NCBI RefSeq assembly: GCF_000235745.1
Contig: NZ_AGSX01000141.1
Location: forward strand, 1 to 64,000
Source: Stutzerimonas stutzeri SDM-LAC
GTDB taxonomy: Bacteria; Pseudomonadota; Gammaproteobacteria; Pseudomonadales; Pseudomonadaceae
Length of the DNA: 64,000 bases
Direction of reading: 5' to 3'
In this document: piece by piece, positions 11,566-21,965 of the stretch
Layout of the letters: the number at the start of each line of letters is the position of its first letter
Numbering within the stretch: the first letter of the stretch is position 1
Notes under the pieces: model-generated
Seen by the model: the letters and a program-made list of their open reading frames with translations, nothing else
What the model was told of the DNA's origin: nothing
Databases searched by the model: none
Translations under genes and position numbers: made by a program

Positions 11566-12123
11566 TTACATGCCTTTAACAGCGTAGATACCAGGCGCGT
11601 TACGCCAGTAACCCTTGTAATCCATACCGTAACCAAACACGTAGCGATCAACGCAGCTGAGCCCGACGTAATCTGCCTTCAGGTCTGGACGAGCCTTGCG
11701 CTGATGATCCTTATCGACCAGCACGGCGGTATGCACGGCTGCGGCACCGGCATGCCTGCAGAAATCAATAATTGCGCCGAGCGTATGTCCCTCGTCGAGG
11801 ATGTCGTCGATGATCAGTACATCGCGATCCATGAACGAGATTTCTGGCTTGGCCTTCCAGAACAGCTCTCCGCCACTCGTTTCGTTGCGGTAACGTGTCG
11901 CATGGAGATAGGAAAGTTCGAGCGGGAAATTCAGCTTCGTTACCAGCTTGCCGGAGAAGATCAACCCTCCGTTCATCACGCAAAACACCACAGGGTTTCG
12001 GTCGGCCAGCTCAGCGTTGATTTTCGCGGCCACCGTATCGATTGCCGCTTCAACCTCAGCGTCGGGGTACAGGCAGTCGGCTTCAGCCATGATCTGGCGA
12101 ATGTGTGCGAGATCGACGGACAT
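11566..12123 (-). CDS. hpt: Hypoxanthine-guanine phosphoribosyltransferase
   Basis: The 185-aa enzyme converts hypoxanthine or guanine plus PRPP to IMP or GMP in purine salvage. The PRPP-binding loop is DVLIIDDILDEGHTL (about residues 99-113), and the flanking LVDKDHQRKARPDLKADYVG holds the usual purine-contact region. The ATG at 12123 has GGAG eight bases upstream. It is divergent from upp, so purine and pyrimidine salvage genes lie back to back. Length and sequence are normal for Pseudomonas Hpt. Confidence 0.94.
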   Translation of the reverse strand: MSVDLAHIRQIMAEADCLYPDAEVEAAIDTVAAKINAELADRNPVVFCVMNGGLIFSGKLVTKLNFPLELSYLHATRYRNETSGGELFWKAKPEISFMDRDVLIIDDILDEGHTLGAIIDFCRHAGAAAVHTAVLVDKDHQRKARPDLKADYVGLSCVDRYVFGYGMDYKGYWRNAPGIYAVKGM

Positions 12124-12296
12124 GGCGATGCTCCAGGTCAGTTAGAAAATGAAGCAGCCCAGGCCGCCCCTAAATTAAGGGGCGCGACGATACCGATGAG
12201 GCCGGGCACAGGGCAAGCCCTCCCCTGACACATCAATAGCCGGTAACACGTCGATGCTTTAATCTACGCCGGTTTATTCGATCGCCGGAGCCAGCC

Positions 12297-12935
12297 ATGA
12301 CCACTCGAGAAATTCGCCACCCGCTTATTCGCCACAAACTTGGGCTGATGCGCCGCGCCGATATCAGTACCAAGAATTTTCGCGAACTGGCGCAGGAAGT
12401 GGGCTCGATTCTGACGTACGAAGCGACCCGGGATTTGCCTCTGGAAAACTACAGCATCGATGGTTGGTGCGGTCCAGTACAGGTAGAAAAAATTTCCGGC
12501 AAGAAAATCACCGTTGTACCGATTCTTCGGGCGGGTATCGGCATGCTAGACGGTGTACTCAGCTTGATACCAGGCGCCAAGGTCAGCGCGGTCGGCATTG
12601 CTCGCAATGAGGAAACCTTGCAGGCGCATACCTACCTGGAGCGACTGGTCGATGACCTGGATCAGCGCCTGGCGATGATCATCGATCCGATGCTGGCCAC
12701 CGGCGGATCCATGGTTGCAGCCATCGACATGCTGAAAAAAGCCGGCTGCAAGGAGATCCGTGCGCTGGTCCTGGTCGCCGCGCCGGAGGGCATAGCGGCT
12801 GTCGAAAAGGCACATCCGGACGTCACCATCTATACCGCCTCCATTGATGACCGCCTGGACGAGAACGGCTACATCATGCCCGGCCTGGGCGATGCTGGAG
12901 ATAAGATCTTCGGCACCAAGCAGAAGGACATCTAA
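12297..12935 (+). CDS. upp: Uracil phosphoribosyltransferase
   Basis: The 212-aa enzyme makes UMP from uracil and PRPP. The PRPP loop reads [17 protein letters not shown] (about residues 126-142), and the C-terminal [13 protein letters not shown] is the uracil-binding segment of the family. The gene is followed after a single base by the uracil permease gene, so uptake and salvage of uracil are co-expressed, as in E. coli upp-uraA. Confidence 0.97.
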   Translation: MTTREIRHPLIRHKLGLMRRADISTKNFRELAQEVGSILTYEATRDLPLENYSIDGWCGPVQVEKISGKKITVVPILRAGIGMLDGVLSLIPGAKVSAVGIARNEETLQAHTYLERLVDDLDQRLAMIIDPMLATGGSMVAAIDMLKKAGCKEIRALVLVAAPEGIAAVEKAHPDVTIYTASIDDRLDENGYIMPGLGDAGDKIFGTKQKDI

Positions 12936-12936
12936 G

Positions 12937-14199
12937 ATGTCGCAACCCATGGAAGAACCGCTCGGGCGCCAAGTATTGGCCGGCGCACAAATGCTGTTCG
13001 TAGCCTTTGGCGCCCTGGTGCTGATGCCCCTGATCACCGGCATGGATCCGAACGTCGCGTTGTTCACCGCCGGTATCGGCACCCTGCTATTCCAGTTGGT
13101 CACCAAGCGCCAGGTCCCGGTATTCCTGGCCTCGAGCTTCGCCTTCATCGCACCGATCATCGCCGCCAAAGGTGACTTCGGCCTACCTGCTGTACTCGGC
13201 GGCGTGGTTGCAGCAGGCATCGTCTACATGTTTCTCGGCTTTGCGGTTCGCCTGAAAGGCCCTGGGTTCATCGACCGGCTACTGCCACCGGTAGTGATCG
13301 CACCGGTGATCATTTCCATTGGCCTGGCTCTGTCACCCGTCGCCGTCAATATGGCGATGGGCAAGGCCGGTGACGGCAGCGCTCAACTGGTCCCCTATGC
13401 GACGGCCATGATGATCTCGATGCCCGCATTGCTGACGACCCTATTGGTGGCGGTGCTGGGCAAAGGCTTGTTCCGACTGGTGCCAATCCTCGCCGGCGTC
13501 GCGGTGGGCTATGGCCTGTCGTTCATATTTGGTGTCGTGGATACAGCCGGGATCGTAGCGGCACCCTGGCTGGCCGTTCCGAACTTCGTCACGCCGGAAT
13601 TTCACTGGGGTGCCATTCTGTTCATGGTCCCGGTCGCATTGGCGCCCGCTATCGAACACATTGGCGGCGTTGTAGCCATCGGCGGCGTGACGGGCAACAA
13701 TTTCATCAAGAAGCCGGGCCTGCACCGCACACTGCTCGGCGACGGTCTGGCGACTTCCGCCGCAGGACTGTTCGGCGGCCCACCTAACACCACGTATGCG
13801 GAAGTGACCGGCGCGGTGATGCTGACCAAGAACTACAATCCGAAAATCATGACCTGGGCGGCAGTCTTCGCCATTGTGCTGGCATTTATCGGCAAGTTCG
13901 GGGCTGGCCTGCTTAGCATCCCAGTTCCGGTCATGGGCGGCATTCTTTGCCTGCTGTTCGGCTCGATTGCCGTGGTTGGCTTGAGCACCCTGATTCGCCA
14001 TCAGGTGGATCTGGCGGAAGCACGCAATCTCATCATCGTTTCCGTCACGCTGGTGTTCGGTATTGGCGGTATGGCGTTCGGTTACGGAGAGTTCAGCCTG
14101 TCTGGTATCTCGCTGTGCGCCATCATCGCGCTGCTGCTCAATCTGATGCTACCCGGCGGCGAAGGCTGGAAAAACAAGCAGATCGACGAAAACAGCTAG
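12937..14199 (+). CDS. uraA: Uracil permease (NCS2 / uracil-xanthine permease family)
   Basis: The 420-aa membrane protein has many hydrophobic segments and clear NCS2 motifs: VPVFLASSFAFIAPIIAA in the first third, VPVALAPAIEHIGGVVAIGG (family signature with the substrate-binding Glu) in the middle, and GGPPNTTYAEVTGAV after it. UraA is a uracil:proton symporter in the inner membrane. The start at 12937 is the ATG right after the upp stop; an in-frame upstream extension overlaps upp in another frame and is not credible. Confidence 0.95.
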   Translation: MSQPMEEPLGRQVLAGAQMLFVAFGALVLMPLITGMDPNVALFTAGIGTLLFQLVTKRQVPVFLASSFAFIAPIIAAKGDFGLPAVLGGVVAAGIVYMFLGFAVRLKGPGFIDRLLPPVVIAPVIISIGLALSPVAVNMAMGKAGDGSAQLVPYATAMMISMPALLTTLLVAVLGKGLFRLVPILAGVAVGYGLSFIFGVVDTAGIVAAPWLAVPNFVTPEFHWGAILFMVPVALAPAIEHIGGVVAIGGVTGNNFIKKPGLHRTLLGDGLATSAAGLFGGPPNTTYAEVTGAVMLTKNYNPKIMTWAAVFAIVLAFIGKFGAGLLSIPVPVMGGILCLLFGSIAVVGLSTLIRHQVDLAEARNLIIVSVTLVFGIGGMAFGYGEFSLSGISLCAIIALLLNLMLPGGEGWKNKQIDENS

Positions 14200-14291
14200 T
14201 CCGCTGGGCCAGTACGTCCGTGCTGGCTTTTACCCGTTCGCGGCTTTCCTGGCTTGCAGCTATCCCGACGCAAGACGAGTAGACTGCCGCG

Positions 14292-14609
14292 ATGACTCGA
14301 TCTGCCATCCCCCACCGCCAATTGGCTGACGACACAGTCAGCTGCAGCAGCTGCGCCGCGTGCTGCTGCCGCCTTGAAGTCATGCTGCTGACCGACACCG
14401 GCGTCCCGGAACGCTTCATCGATGAAGACGATTGGGGCGGCCAAGTCATGCGCCGCCTGGACGACGGTTGGTGCGTGGCGCTGGACCGGGACAGCATGCG
14501 CTGCACCATTTACAGTCGGCGCCCGCTTATCTGTCGAGAGTTCGAACTGGGCTCGGACGACTGTCTGGAAGAGCGCAAGGGCTCAGCAAGCGCCTATCTG
14601 GACGACTGA
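14292..14609 (+). CDS. YkgJ-family cysteine-cluster protein
   Basis: The 105-aa protein carries the CxxxCCxx-type cluster of the YkgJ family: CSSCAACCCRLEV at about residues 18-30, followed by CTIYSRRPLICREF near 70-83 and a last Cys (DDCLEERKG) near 90. These cysteines are thought to bind zinc or an iron-sulphur cluster. The exact role is unknown. The last codons overlap a hairpin (14605-14625) shared with the convergent pagL gene. Confidence 0.85.
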   Translation: MTRSAIPHRQLADDTVSCSSCAACCCRLEVMLLTDTGVPERFIDEDDWGGQVMRRLDDGWCVALDRDSMRCTIYSRRPLICREFELGSDDCLEERKGSASAYLDD

Positions 14610-14625
14610 CGGCTACACCGTCAGT
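14605..14625. other. Hairpin between convergent ykgJ-type gene and pagL
   Basis: ACTGACGG-ctaca-CCGTCAGT forms an 8-bp stem with a 5-base loop between two convergent genes. It may act as a bidirectional terminator, but neither side has a proper T-run. Confidence 0.5.
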
Positions 14626-14641
14626 CCGCAGTGTCGGGCGT

Positions 14642-15160
14642 TCAGAACGAGGCTCGATAGTGCAATGCGTAGCTCTCGATACCGTCGTTGGGATTCTTGA
14701 TACCAGCGTTGGAATAGTGGATGGCACGCACCCCGATCTCCTGCCCGCCAGCGAAACGCAAGCCCGCACCGAATCGGTCCTCGAACTGAAAGGAGGACCC
14801 AAGATCATTGTTTTCTATTTCGGTGTTTTCAAAAGCCGCGATGCCGATGCCTGCTTCCAGGTAAGGTTTTACCGATCCAGTACTGAACTCGTACACGAAC
14901 ACAGGGGCAAGTGAGATGCTGTGATTGCTCGAGGTTTCGTCACCTTCCCAGTAGGTGTAGCCCGCATCCCAATACCCGGTCAGCCGCCCCACACCCGTTT
15001 CGAACCAGCTACGATTGAAATCCATCTGCGCTCCCAGCCGATAAGTCATCGTCGACTCGCCGGTACGCCCAACCGCAGCTGTCAGGTCAAGAGCATGGGC
15101 GGCAGCTACCTGGCCCAGCGAAATTGCCGCAACCGCAGCGAAGGAGATCAATTTGTTCAT
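14642..15160 (-). CDS. pagL: Lipid A 3-O-deacylase PagL
   Basis: The 172-aa outer-membrane enzyme removes an acyl chain from lipid A. A signal peptide covers roughly residues 1-22. The catalytic residues are visible as His148 and Ser150 in HYSNAG and Glu162 in DGIESYALHY; their spacing (2 and 12) equals that of P. aeruginosa PagL (His126, Ser128, Glu140 in mature numbering). The protein ends in YRASF with terminal Phe, as for beta-barrel proteins. The gene stands next to murI, its position in P. aeruginosa too. The deacylase call is strong; lipid A modification in this strain is inference. Confidence 0.92.
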   Translation of the reverse strand: MNKLISFAAVAAISLGQVAAAHALDLTAAVGRTGESTMTYRLGAQMDFNRSWFETGVGRLTGYWDAGYTYWEGDETSSNHSISLAPVFVYEFSTGSVKPYLEAGIGIAAFENTEIENNDLGSSFQFEDRFGAGLRFAGGQEIGVRAIHYSNAGIKNPNDGIESYALHYRASF

Positions 15161-15243
15161 GCGAAATTTCCTTATCGAAAGTGGCTGAGCTTTTCGTTTT
15201 TCAATATTGCTTAAGTACAGAGGGCTAGCGCAGCGGGGAGTTC

Positions 15244-16038
15244 CTAAGCAGAACAGTAGGAAACTGTACCGTTTTCACCCCAAAGTACCGGAAGAACGTC
15301 AGCCAATCGCAGAGGATCGCCGCTGCTCCAGAAGTGCACCACCACCGCCTCACCTTCGCTTTGCTGTCCGTTGGCTGCCAGCAGGGTTTCGAGATGCCGC
15401 GCGACAGCAGCCCCGGTATCGACCAGAGCGACCGTTGCGGGAAGAATCTCGCGCAATAGAGGCTTCACAAACGGATAGTGGGTGCAGCCGAGAATAAGCG
15501 TATCGCACCCTTGCTCGATCAGAGGCTGAACCAGGCTCTCCAACAGCATGCGGGTGCCTGGCGTAGCGAGTTCGCCTGCCTCGATGCGTTCGACAAGACC
15601 TGGACATGGCTGCGTAATCACGCGCACGTCACCGGCGAAGCGATCGAGCAACGCTGCAAATTTAGCGCTCTTCAGCGTGCCAGTCGTCGCCAGCACCCCA
15701 ACCACGCCACTGCGGGTGGCCCGAGCGGCAGGTTTGACCGCAGGCTCCATTCCAACCACGGGAAGCTGTGGATACTGCTCTCGCAAGTCAGCCACCCCGG
15801 CCGCCGTCGCGGTGTTGCAGGCCAGCACCAGCGCTTTGGCGCCTTGCTCAAGCAAAAACGCAGCGATGGCCCGGCAGCGCTCACGGATGAATTCCGGGCT
15901 TTTCTCGCCATAGGGAACATGACCGCTGTCCGCCACATACAACAACGACTCATGGGGCAGGCGCGCACGGATCTCCCGGAGCACCGACAGCCCACCCACA
16001 CCGGAATCGAAAACCCCTATCGGCCGGTTGTCAGTCAC
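15244..16038 (-). CDS. murI: Glutamate racemase
   Basis: This enzyme makes D-glutamate for peptidoglycan. With the GTG start at 16038 the protein has 264 aa and begins [20 protein letters not shown], the standard N-terminus. The two catalytic cysteines are visible: Cys74 in [10 protein letters not shown] and Cys185 in LGCTHYPF. An in-frame start 24 codons upstream would run into moeB and is not needed. The start overlaps the moeB stop by eight bases, so the genes are translationally linked. Confidence 0.95.
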   Translation of the reverse strand: MTDNRPIGVFDSGVGGLSVLREIRARLPHESLLYVADSGHVPYGEKSPEFIRERCRAIAAFLLEQGAKALVLACNTATAAGVADLREQYPQLPVVGMEPAVKPAARATRSGVVGVLATTGTLKSAKFAALLDRFAGDVRVITQPCPGLVERIEAGELATPGTRMLLESLVQPLIEQGCDTLILGCTHYPFVKPLLREILPATVALVDTGAAVARHLETLLAANGQQSEGEAVVVHFWSSGDPLRLADVLPVLWGENGTVSYCSA

Positions 16039-16786
16039 GGCTGTGGCCACAGACGGTGCAAGCCGGGTCGCGCTTGACCTTGAGCTCGCGGAAACGACTG
16101 CAAAGCGCATCTACCAGCAGCAATCGGCCGATCAAGGGTTCACCAAAGCCGACCAGCAACTTAATCGCTTCGAGCGCCTGCAAACTGCCGATCATCCCAA
16201 CGACAGGGCCAAGAACACCGGCTTCGCTGCAGGTCAACTCGGCCTCGGAGCCATGACCATAAAGGCAGTGATAGCAGGGGCTGGTCTCGACTCGAGGGTC
16301 GAACACTGACAGCTGGCCCTCGAGTCGGATGGCGGCTCCGCTCACCAGCGGCTTTTTCGCGGCGACGCAGGCCGCGTTCACCGCTTCTCGAACCGCAAAA
16401 TTATCCGTGCAGTCGAGCACCAGATCGACGTCTGAGACAGCAGCCTCTAGCGTGTCGACATTCATCGCGGCACGGTGCGGCACGAGCTCAACCAGCGGAT
16501 TAAGCGCAGATAGCCGGACCATGGCCGAATCCACCTTGTGCAACCCCACCGACGAGGTGTCGTGAGCGATCTGTCGCTGCAGGTTGGTCAGATCGAGCTG
16601 ATCGAAGTCCGCCAGATGCAGTTCACCGACCCCGGCCGCGGCAAGATACAACGCGACCGGCGAGCCAAGCCCGCCAAGCCCGACAATCAGTACACGGCTC
16701 TGCTTGAGCTTAAGCTGCCCCTCTATATCAACCTGTCTCAGCAGTATCTGCCGGCTGTAACGCAGCAGTTCGTCATCGCTCAGCAT
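16031..16786 (-). CDS. moeB: HesA/MoeB/ThiF-family adenylyltransferase (MoeB-like)
   Basis: The 251-aa protein activates the C-terminal Gly of a ubiquitin-like sulphur carrier (MoaD or ThiS) by adenylation. Visible are the ATP-binding GLGGLGSP at about residues 36-43, DCTDNF (~120s) and two CxxC pairs (CYHC and, near the C-terminus, CTVC) for structural zinc. The ATG at 16786 has AGGAG seven bases upstream; a longer frame starting 27 codons earlier lacks support. It lies between prmC and murI, a conserved Pseudomonas order. MoeB versus ThiF cannot be decided from sequence alone. Confidence 0.9.
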   Translation of the reverse strand: MLSDDELLRYSRQILLRQVDIEGQLKLKQSRVLIVGLGGLGSPVALYLAAAGVGELHLADFDQLDLTNLQRQIAHDTSSVGLHKVDSAMVRLSALNPLVELVPHRAAMNVDTLEAAVSDVDLVLDCTDNFAVREAVNAACVAAKKPLVSGAAIRLEGQLSVFDPRVETSPCYHCLYGHGSEAELTCSEAGVLGPVVGMIGSLQALEAIKLLVGFGEPLIGRLLLVDALCSRFRELKVKRDPACTVCGHSRD

Positions 16787-16805
16787 GCAAGGCTCCTCAC
16801 TTGAT

Positions 16806-17633
16806 TCATGGCAGCCGTCCAAGGCTGACACGTTCGTGGCCACCAAAATCTCTGCAGCTGGCGACATCGACGAACCCGCCGACGGTCAACAAATTCCGCA
16901 CCGCCGGCGCCTGATCGTAACCGTGCTCAAGTACCAGCCAGCCGGATGGAAGCAGGTGATCGGGCGCCTGCGCAACGATCAGGCGAATGTCATCCAGGCC
17001 ATCAGCACCCGACACCAGCGCACTGCTCGGTTCGAAGCGCACGTCACCCTGCAGTAGATGCGGATCACTAGCCGGAATGTAGGGCGGGTTGGAGACGATC
17101 AACTCATAGCGCTGGCCCGCGAGTGATGCAAACCAATGACTTTCGAGAAACCTCGTATTGCCGAGCCCGAGCCGCTGAGCATTCCGTGTCGCCAGCGTAA
17201 CGGCTTCGGTGACGCGGTCCACACCGATGATCCGCCAGGCCGGGCGCTCGCTGGCAAGCGCCAGGGCAATCGCACCGGTCCCCGTACCCAGATCAAGCAC
17301 ACTCACCGGGCTGGCAGGAAGCAATTTCATTGCTGTCTCGACCAACAGCTCGGTGTCCGGTCGCGGAATCAAGGTATGCGGGGCGACTTCGAGCTCGAGG
17401 CTCCAGAACCCCTGGCGACCCAGGATGTAGGCCACCGGTTCGCCCTGGCGACGGCGTTCCATATGCGCGGCAAAAACGGCCTCGACCTCGGGAAGCACCT
17501 CGCGATCAGGCCAGGTGCGCAGGTAGCTCGGCGCCTTACCCAGCGCAGCGGCAAGCAGCCACTCGGCATCGAGCTTGGCGCTTGGCGAGTCCGGTAGCTG
17601 GGCGGCACGCAGCAGGATGTCGATCGTCGCCAT
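16806..17633 (-). CDS. prmC: Peptide chain release factor N5-glutamine methyltransferase
   Basis: The 275-aa enzyme methylates the glutamine of the GGQ motif in release factors RF1 and RF2. The SAM-binding motif DLGTGTG is at residues 114-120 and the catalytic NPPY at 182-185. Its substrate gene prfA lies directly upstream on the same strand (71 nt gap), which confirms the assignment. Length is normal. Confidence 0.97.
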   Translation of the reverse strand: MATIDILLRAAQLPDSPSAKLDAEWLLAAALGKAPSYLRTWPDREVLPEVEAVFAAHMERRRQGEPVAYILGRQGFWSLELEVAPHTLIPRPDTELLVETAMKLLPASPVSVLDLGTGTGAIALALASERPAWRIIGVDRVTEAVTLATRNAQRLGLGNTRFLESHWFASLAGQRYELIVSNPPYIPASDPHLLQGDVRFEPSSALVSGADGLDDIRLIVAQAPDHLLPSGWLVLEHGYDQAPAVRNLLTVGGFVDVASCRDFGGHERVSLGRLP

Positions 17634-17704
17634 GCTTGAGGGTTCCAGAACTCAGTTTTTACTGCAGTCGGCGAACCGAGCCGGTGCGCTAATGAAAAGA
17701 GCGA

Positions 17705-18787
17705 TCAGTCACCCAGCGCGGCGAGCTGATCGGCTTGATATTCCTGCAACAGCGGCTCGATCACCTGCTCTACGGCGCCACCGACCACTTCATTAAGGGA
17801 GTACAACGTCAAGTTGATACGGTGATCCGTAACGCGCCCCTGCGGGAAGTTGTAGGTCCGGATACGTTCGGAACGATCACCCGAGCCCACCAGCAGTTTG
17901 CGCGTATCGGAAATTTCCTTGTGCGCCGCGCTGTCCTGCACGTCTTGCAGCTTGGCTGCCAGCCAGGACATGGCCCGCGCACGGTTCTTATGCTGCGAGC
18001 GCTCCTCCTGGCATTCAACGACGATACCGCTGGGCATGTGGGTGATGCGCACCGCCGAGTCAGTCTTGTTGATGTGCTGACCGCCGGCACCGGAAGCGCG
18101 ATAGGTGTCGACACGCAGATCGGCCGGGTTGATTTCAATGGCGATCTGCTCGTCAGGCTCTGGCAGTACCGCAACGGTACAGGCCGACGTATGGATACGT
18201 CCCTGAGACTCGGTTTCCGGCACGCGCTGGACCCGGTGCGCGCCCGACTCGAACTTGAGTTTGGCGAAGACGTTATCGCCCTCGACCCGCGAGATCACTT
18301 CTTTATAGCCGCCATGCTCGCCCGGGCTTTCAGACAGAATCTCGATGCGCCAGCCTTGCCGTTCGGCATAGCGGGAATACATTCGAAACAGATCACCGGA
18401 GAAGATCGCCGCCTCATCGCCGCCGGTGCCCGCCCGAATTTCGAGGAACACGTTACGCCCATCCTTGGGATCCTTCGGCAGGAGCATGCGCTGCAGCCGA
18501 GCCTCAATCGCTTCGAGCTTACCGCGCGCCTCGGCAACCTCCTCTTCGGCCATCTCACGCACGTCCGGATCGTTGTCCTTGAGCAGTGCCTGAGCGCCTT
18601 CAAGATCGGACTGCATCTTGATGAAGTCGCGGTAGGCGGCAATGACCGGCTCGACCTCGGCGTACTCGCGTGAATAGGCGCGAAAGCGGGTCTGATCGCT
18701 GATCACCTCGGCGTCACCGAGTAACGCTGTCAGCTCTTCGAAGCGGTCCTGCAGGGTGTCGAGTTTGTTGAGCAGCGACGCTTTCAT
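17705..18787 (-). CDS. prfA: Peptide chain release factor 1
   Basis: The 360-aa RF1 terminates translation at UAA and UAG. The GGQ motif is at residues 235-237 ([13 protein letters not shown]), and the stop-codon recognition PxT motif reads PET at 190-192. The start ATG overlaps the hemA stop by four bases (ATGA), the conserved hemA-prfA-prmC operon of gamma-proteobacteria. Confidence 0.98.
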   Translation of the reverse strand: MKASLLNKLDTLQDRFEELTALLGDAEVISDQTRFRAYSREYAEVEPVIAAYRDFIKMQSDLEGAQALLKDNDPDVREMAEEEVAEARGKLEAIEARLQRMLLPKDPKDGRNVFLEIRAGTGGDEAAIFSGDLFRMYSRYAERQGWRIEILSESPGEHGGYKEVISRVEGDNVFAKLKFESGAHRVQRVPETESQGRIHTSACTVAVLPEPDEQIAIEINPADLRVDTYRASGAGGQHINKTDSAVRITHMPSGIVVECQEERSQHKNRARAMSWLAAKLQDVQDSAAHKEISDTRKLLVGSGDRSERIRTYNFPQGRVTDHRINLTLYSLNEVVGGAVEQVIEPLLQEYQADQLAALGD

Positions 18788-20052
18788 GATTTATCCGTAC
18801 TGTCTTGCAGAGCGAAAAGATCCTGGACGATGCTCAGGGCCTCCACACGCCCTTCGGCAGAAAGTTTTTTCAACTGAACGCTGGGGGCGTGCAGCAACTT
18901 GTTGGTCAGTCCCCGCGCCAGCTGCGCAAGCGCATCCTCGGGGGTGCCGCCATTGGCCAGCAAACGCTGTGCACGCAGCAACTCCTCGTCACGAAGGCGT
19001 TCGGCGTGCTGCCGATAGGCCTTGAGCACATCCACGGCAGCCAGCTCACGCAGCCGCGCCATGAAATCGTCAGTCCCGACCGCAACCAGCTCTTCGGCGG
19101 CCTGGGCAGCGCCCTGGCGACTCTTGAGATTCTCGGCCACAACCTCATGGAGATCATCGACGGTGTATAGGTACACGTCATCCAGATCGGCGACCTGCGC
19201 TTCTATATCGCGCGGCACCGCAATGTCCACCATGAACATCGGTTTGTGCTTGCGCTTCTTCAGCGCCTGCTCGACCGCCCCCTTGCCGAGAATCGGCAGC
19301 TGGCTAGCGGTCGAGCTGATAACGATGTCGCTGTTGTAGAGCTCTTGCGGGATGTCGGCAAGCAAGATGGCATGGGCACCGAACTGCTCGGCCAGCGCGC
19401 TTGCGCGTTCGAGGGTCCGGTTGGCCACCACGATCCGCTTGACGCCCTGCTCGTGCAGGTGACGAGCGACCAGTGTGATGGTTTCGCCAGCGCCGATCAG
19501 CAATGCCTGGCTGCGATCGAGGTTGGCGAAGATCTGCTTGGCCAGGCTGACGGCTGCGAAGGCGACCGACACCGGGTTTTCACCAATGGCGGTGTCAGTA
19601 CGTACAGTCTTGGCGGTACTGAAGGTCGCCTGGAACAGACGCCCCAGCAGCGGGCCGACGCTGCCGGCCTCGCGCGCCACGGCATAGGCGGACTTCATCT
19701 GTCCGAGAATCTGCGGCTCACCAAGCACCATCGAATCCAGACCGGAGGCCACACGCATCATGTGCCGCACAGCCTGGTCGTCGGTATGCACATAGGCACA
19801 CGCCTTAAGGTCATCGAGACTCAAGCGATGGTAATTGGCCAGCCAGGCCAACACCGTCTCGGCCTCGAGCTGCTCCTGCTCCAGATAAAGCTCGCTGCGA
19901 TTGCAGGTCGACAGAATCGCTGCTTCGCGCGTAGGCGTGACACGACACAGCTGCTGCAGCGCCTCAACCATCTGTTCGGGCGTGAACGCCACACGCTCGC
20001 GCACGTCCACCGATGCGGTCTTGTGATTAATGCCAAGCGCGATGAAAGCCAT
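18784..20052 (-). CDS. hemA: Glutamyl-tRNA reductase
   Basis: The 422-aa enzyme catalyses the first committed step of haem synthesis by the C5 pathway, reducing glutamyl-tRNA to glutamate-1-semialdehyde. With the start at 20052 ([20 protein letters not shown]) the catalytic Cys falls at residue 50 in [10 protein letters not shown], as in known enzymes. The NADPH-binding GAGETI is near residue 190. An upstream in-frame extension of 25 codons has no family support. The gene is divergent from the TPR lipoprotein gene; both promoters must lie in 20053-20234. Confidence 0.97.
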   Translation of the reverse strand: MAFIALGINHKTASVDVRERVAFTPEQMVEALQQLCRVTPTREAAILSTCNRSELYLEQEQLEAETVLAWLANYHRLSLDDLKACAYVHTDDQAVRHMMRVASGLDSMVLGEPQILGQMKSAYAVAREAGSVGPLLGRLFQATFSTAKTVRTDTAIGENPVSVAFAAVSLAKQIFANLDRSQALLIGAGETITLVARHLHEQGVKRIVVANRTLERASALAEQFGAHAILLADIPQELYNSDIVISSTASQLPILGKGAVEQALKKRKHKPMFMVDIAVPRDIEAQVADLDDVYLYTVDDLHEVVAENLKSRQGAAQAAEELVAVGTDDFMARLRELAAVDVLKAYRQHAERLRDEELLRAQRLLANGGTPEDALAQLARGLTNKLLHAPSVQLKKLSAEGRVEALSIVQDLFALQDSTDKS

Positions 20053-20234
20053 GCAGGATCGCTGATTCGAAAACGGAGCGCGCGATTCTCCTACTTCGCC
20101 TGCCTCAGAACAACCATTGCCAGACATTGTCTGTAACGAACCAAGCCACGAAATGTCGGGCCAAAGCCGAGTCGTGTGCTTGCCTGGCGGCTTGTGTCAT
20201 CATGCCGCGACCGCAGACCAGCCTAATGTCCCTT

Positions 20235-21962
20235 ATGAAAAAACTCCTCGCCCTCAGCGCCGTTCTATTTCTCGGTGGCTGCCAAAGCTTCATGCAGAGC
20301 ACCCCGGAAAGCGGCCCGCCAATCGATGAGGTCACCGCAGAGGCTGCGCAAAAAAGTCCAAGTGAGTTTGGCTCGTTCAGCGGCGACACCCTCTATGCAC
20401 TGCTGGTGGCGGAGCTGGCTGGCCAGCGTAATCGCTTCGATATCGCTTTGGGCAGCTATGTCCAACAGGCCAACGCAACCCAGGATGCCGGCGTCGCGGA
20501 GCGCGGATTCCGTATCGCCGAGTACCTAGGCGCCGACCAGGCAGCGCTGGATACGGCCCTCATCTGGGCGAACAACGCACCTGACAATCTTGACGCCCAG
20601 CGAGCCGCAGCCATTCAGTTGGCGCGTGCAGGGCGCTATGAAGAGTCGCTGGCGTTCATGGAAAAGGTGTTGCGGGGTCAGGGCGACACGCATTTCGACT
20701 TCCTCGCGCTCTCCGCTGCTGAAACTGATCCCGACACGCGCAGTGGCCTGCTCAAGAGCTTCGACCAGTTGTTGGCCAAGCATCCCGACAATCCCCAATT
20801 GAAATTCGGCAAGGCCGTACTGCTACAGCAGGACGCGCGCCCCGAAGAAGCACTCGCACTGCTTGAGGAGCAACCGGCCAGCGAGCAGGAAATCCCATCG
20901 ATCTTGCTCCAGGCACGCCTGTTACAGATCCTGGATCGTGGCAAGGAGGCCATGCCGTTGCTGGAAAACAGCCTCCGCCAGCATCCCGACGATAAGCGTT
21001 TGCGCTTGACCTATGCGCGCCTCCTGGTGGAACAGGATCGGTTCGAGGACGCCATGGGCGAATTCGCCACGCTGGTTCAGCAGCACCCCAGCGACGATGA
21101 CTTGCGTTTCTCACTGGCGCTGGTATGCCTCGAAGCGCAGGCCTGGCGTGAGGCGATTGTCTATCTGGAAGACCTGATCGAACGCGGCAGCCATCTCGAC
21201 GCCTCATACTTTAATCTGGGCCGCGCCTACCGCGAGCTGGGCAAGAATGAGCAGGCGCTGGCAGCGCTTGCCAAGATCGGGCCTGGCAATGAGTATTTGC
21301 CGGCGAAACTCATGCAGGCGGAGCTGCTGTTCGCCCTTGAGCGCAACCAGGAAGCCTCGAAACTGCTGGCAAACGCTCGTGACGAGCAGCCTGACTACGC
21401 TATTCAGCTCTACCTCATTGAGCTGGAGGCGCTCTCCGGGCAGCAGCAAATAGAGGCAGCATGGACGCTGGCAGAACAGGCGCTGAATGAATTTCCCGAC
21501 GACCTGAACCTCCTCTACACCCGGGCCATGATCGCGGAGAAGCGTGGCGACCTGGCTCAGCTGGAGCGAGACCTTCGCTACGTCATCGAACGCGAGCCAG
21601 ACAATGCAATGGCGATCAATGCGCTGGGCTATACGCTGGCTGACCGGACCGATCGCTATCAGGAAGCCCTGGAACTCATCGAGCAGGCCTACCAGCTCAA
21701 CCCCGACGATGCCGCCATCCTCGACAGTCTCGGCTGGGTCAATTACCGGCTGGGCAATCTTGCGGAGGCCGAAACCCAATTGCGCAAAGCCTACGAGCGC
21801 TTCGCCGACCATGAAGTCGCCGCCCACCTCGGTGAAGTGCTCTGGGCTTCGGGTCACCAGCGAGAGGCACGGGCCATCTGGACGAAAGCTTTGAAGCAAC
21901 AACCGGACAGCGAAGTGCTGCGCGAGACCATCAAACGTCTGACAGGCTCGGAGAAACCCTGA
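20235..21962 (+). CDS. TPR-repeat outer-membrane lipoprotein
   Basis: The 575-aa protein (start ATG 20235) has a lipoprotein signal MKKLLALSAVLFLGGCQ with lipobox LGGC (Cys16). The rest is a run of tetratricopeptide repeats, for example NYRLGNLAEAETQLRKAYER near the C-terminus and YFNLGRAYRELGKNEQALAA in the middle. TPR arrays bind protein partners, so a scaffold role at the outer membrane is likely. The gene is followed by lolB after 3 nt, an order conserved in Pseudomonas (hemA < > TPR-lolB-ispE). In-frame codons upstream of 20235 overlap the hemA promoter region and were not used; an ATG at 20226 would add three residues. Confidence 0.9.
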   Translation: MKKLLALSAVLFLGGCQSFMQSTPESGPPIDEVTAEAAQKSPSEFGSFSGDTLYALLVAELAGQRNRFDIALGSYVQQANATQDAGVAERGFRIAEYLGADQAALDTALIWANNAPDNLDAQRAAAIQLARAGRYEESLAFMEKVLRGQGDTHFDFLALSAAETDPDTRSGLLKSFDQLLAKHPDNPQLKFGKAVLLQQDARPEEALALLEEQPASEQEIPSILLQARLLQILDRGKEAMPLLENSLRQHPDDKRLRLTYARLLVEQDRFEDAMGEFATLVQQHPSDDDLRFSLALVCLEAQAWREAIVYLEDLIERGSHLDASYFNLGRAYRELGKNEQALAALAKIGPGNEYLPAKLMQAELLFALERNQEASKLLANARDEQPDYAIQLYLIELEALSGQQQIEAAWTLAEQALNEFPDDLNLLYTRAMIAEKRGDLAQLERDLRYVIEREPDNAMAINALGYTLADRTDRYQEALELIEQAYQLNPDDAAILDSLGWVNYRLGNLAEAETQLRKAYERFADHEVAAHLGEVLWASGHQREARAIWTKALKQQPDSEVLRETIKRLTGSEKP

Positions 21963-21965
21963 CCC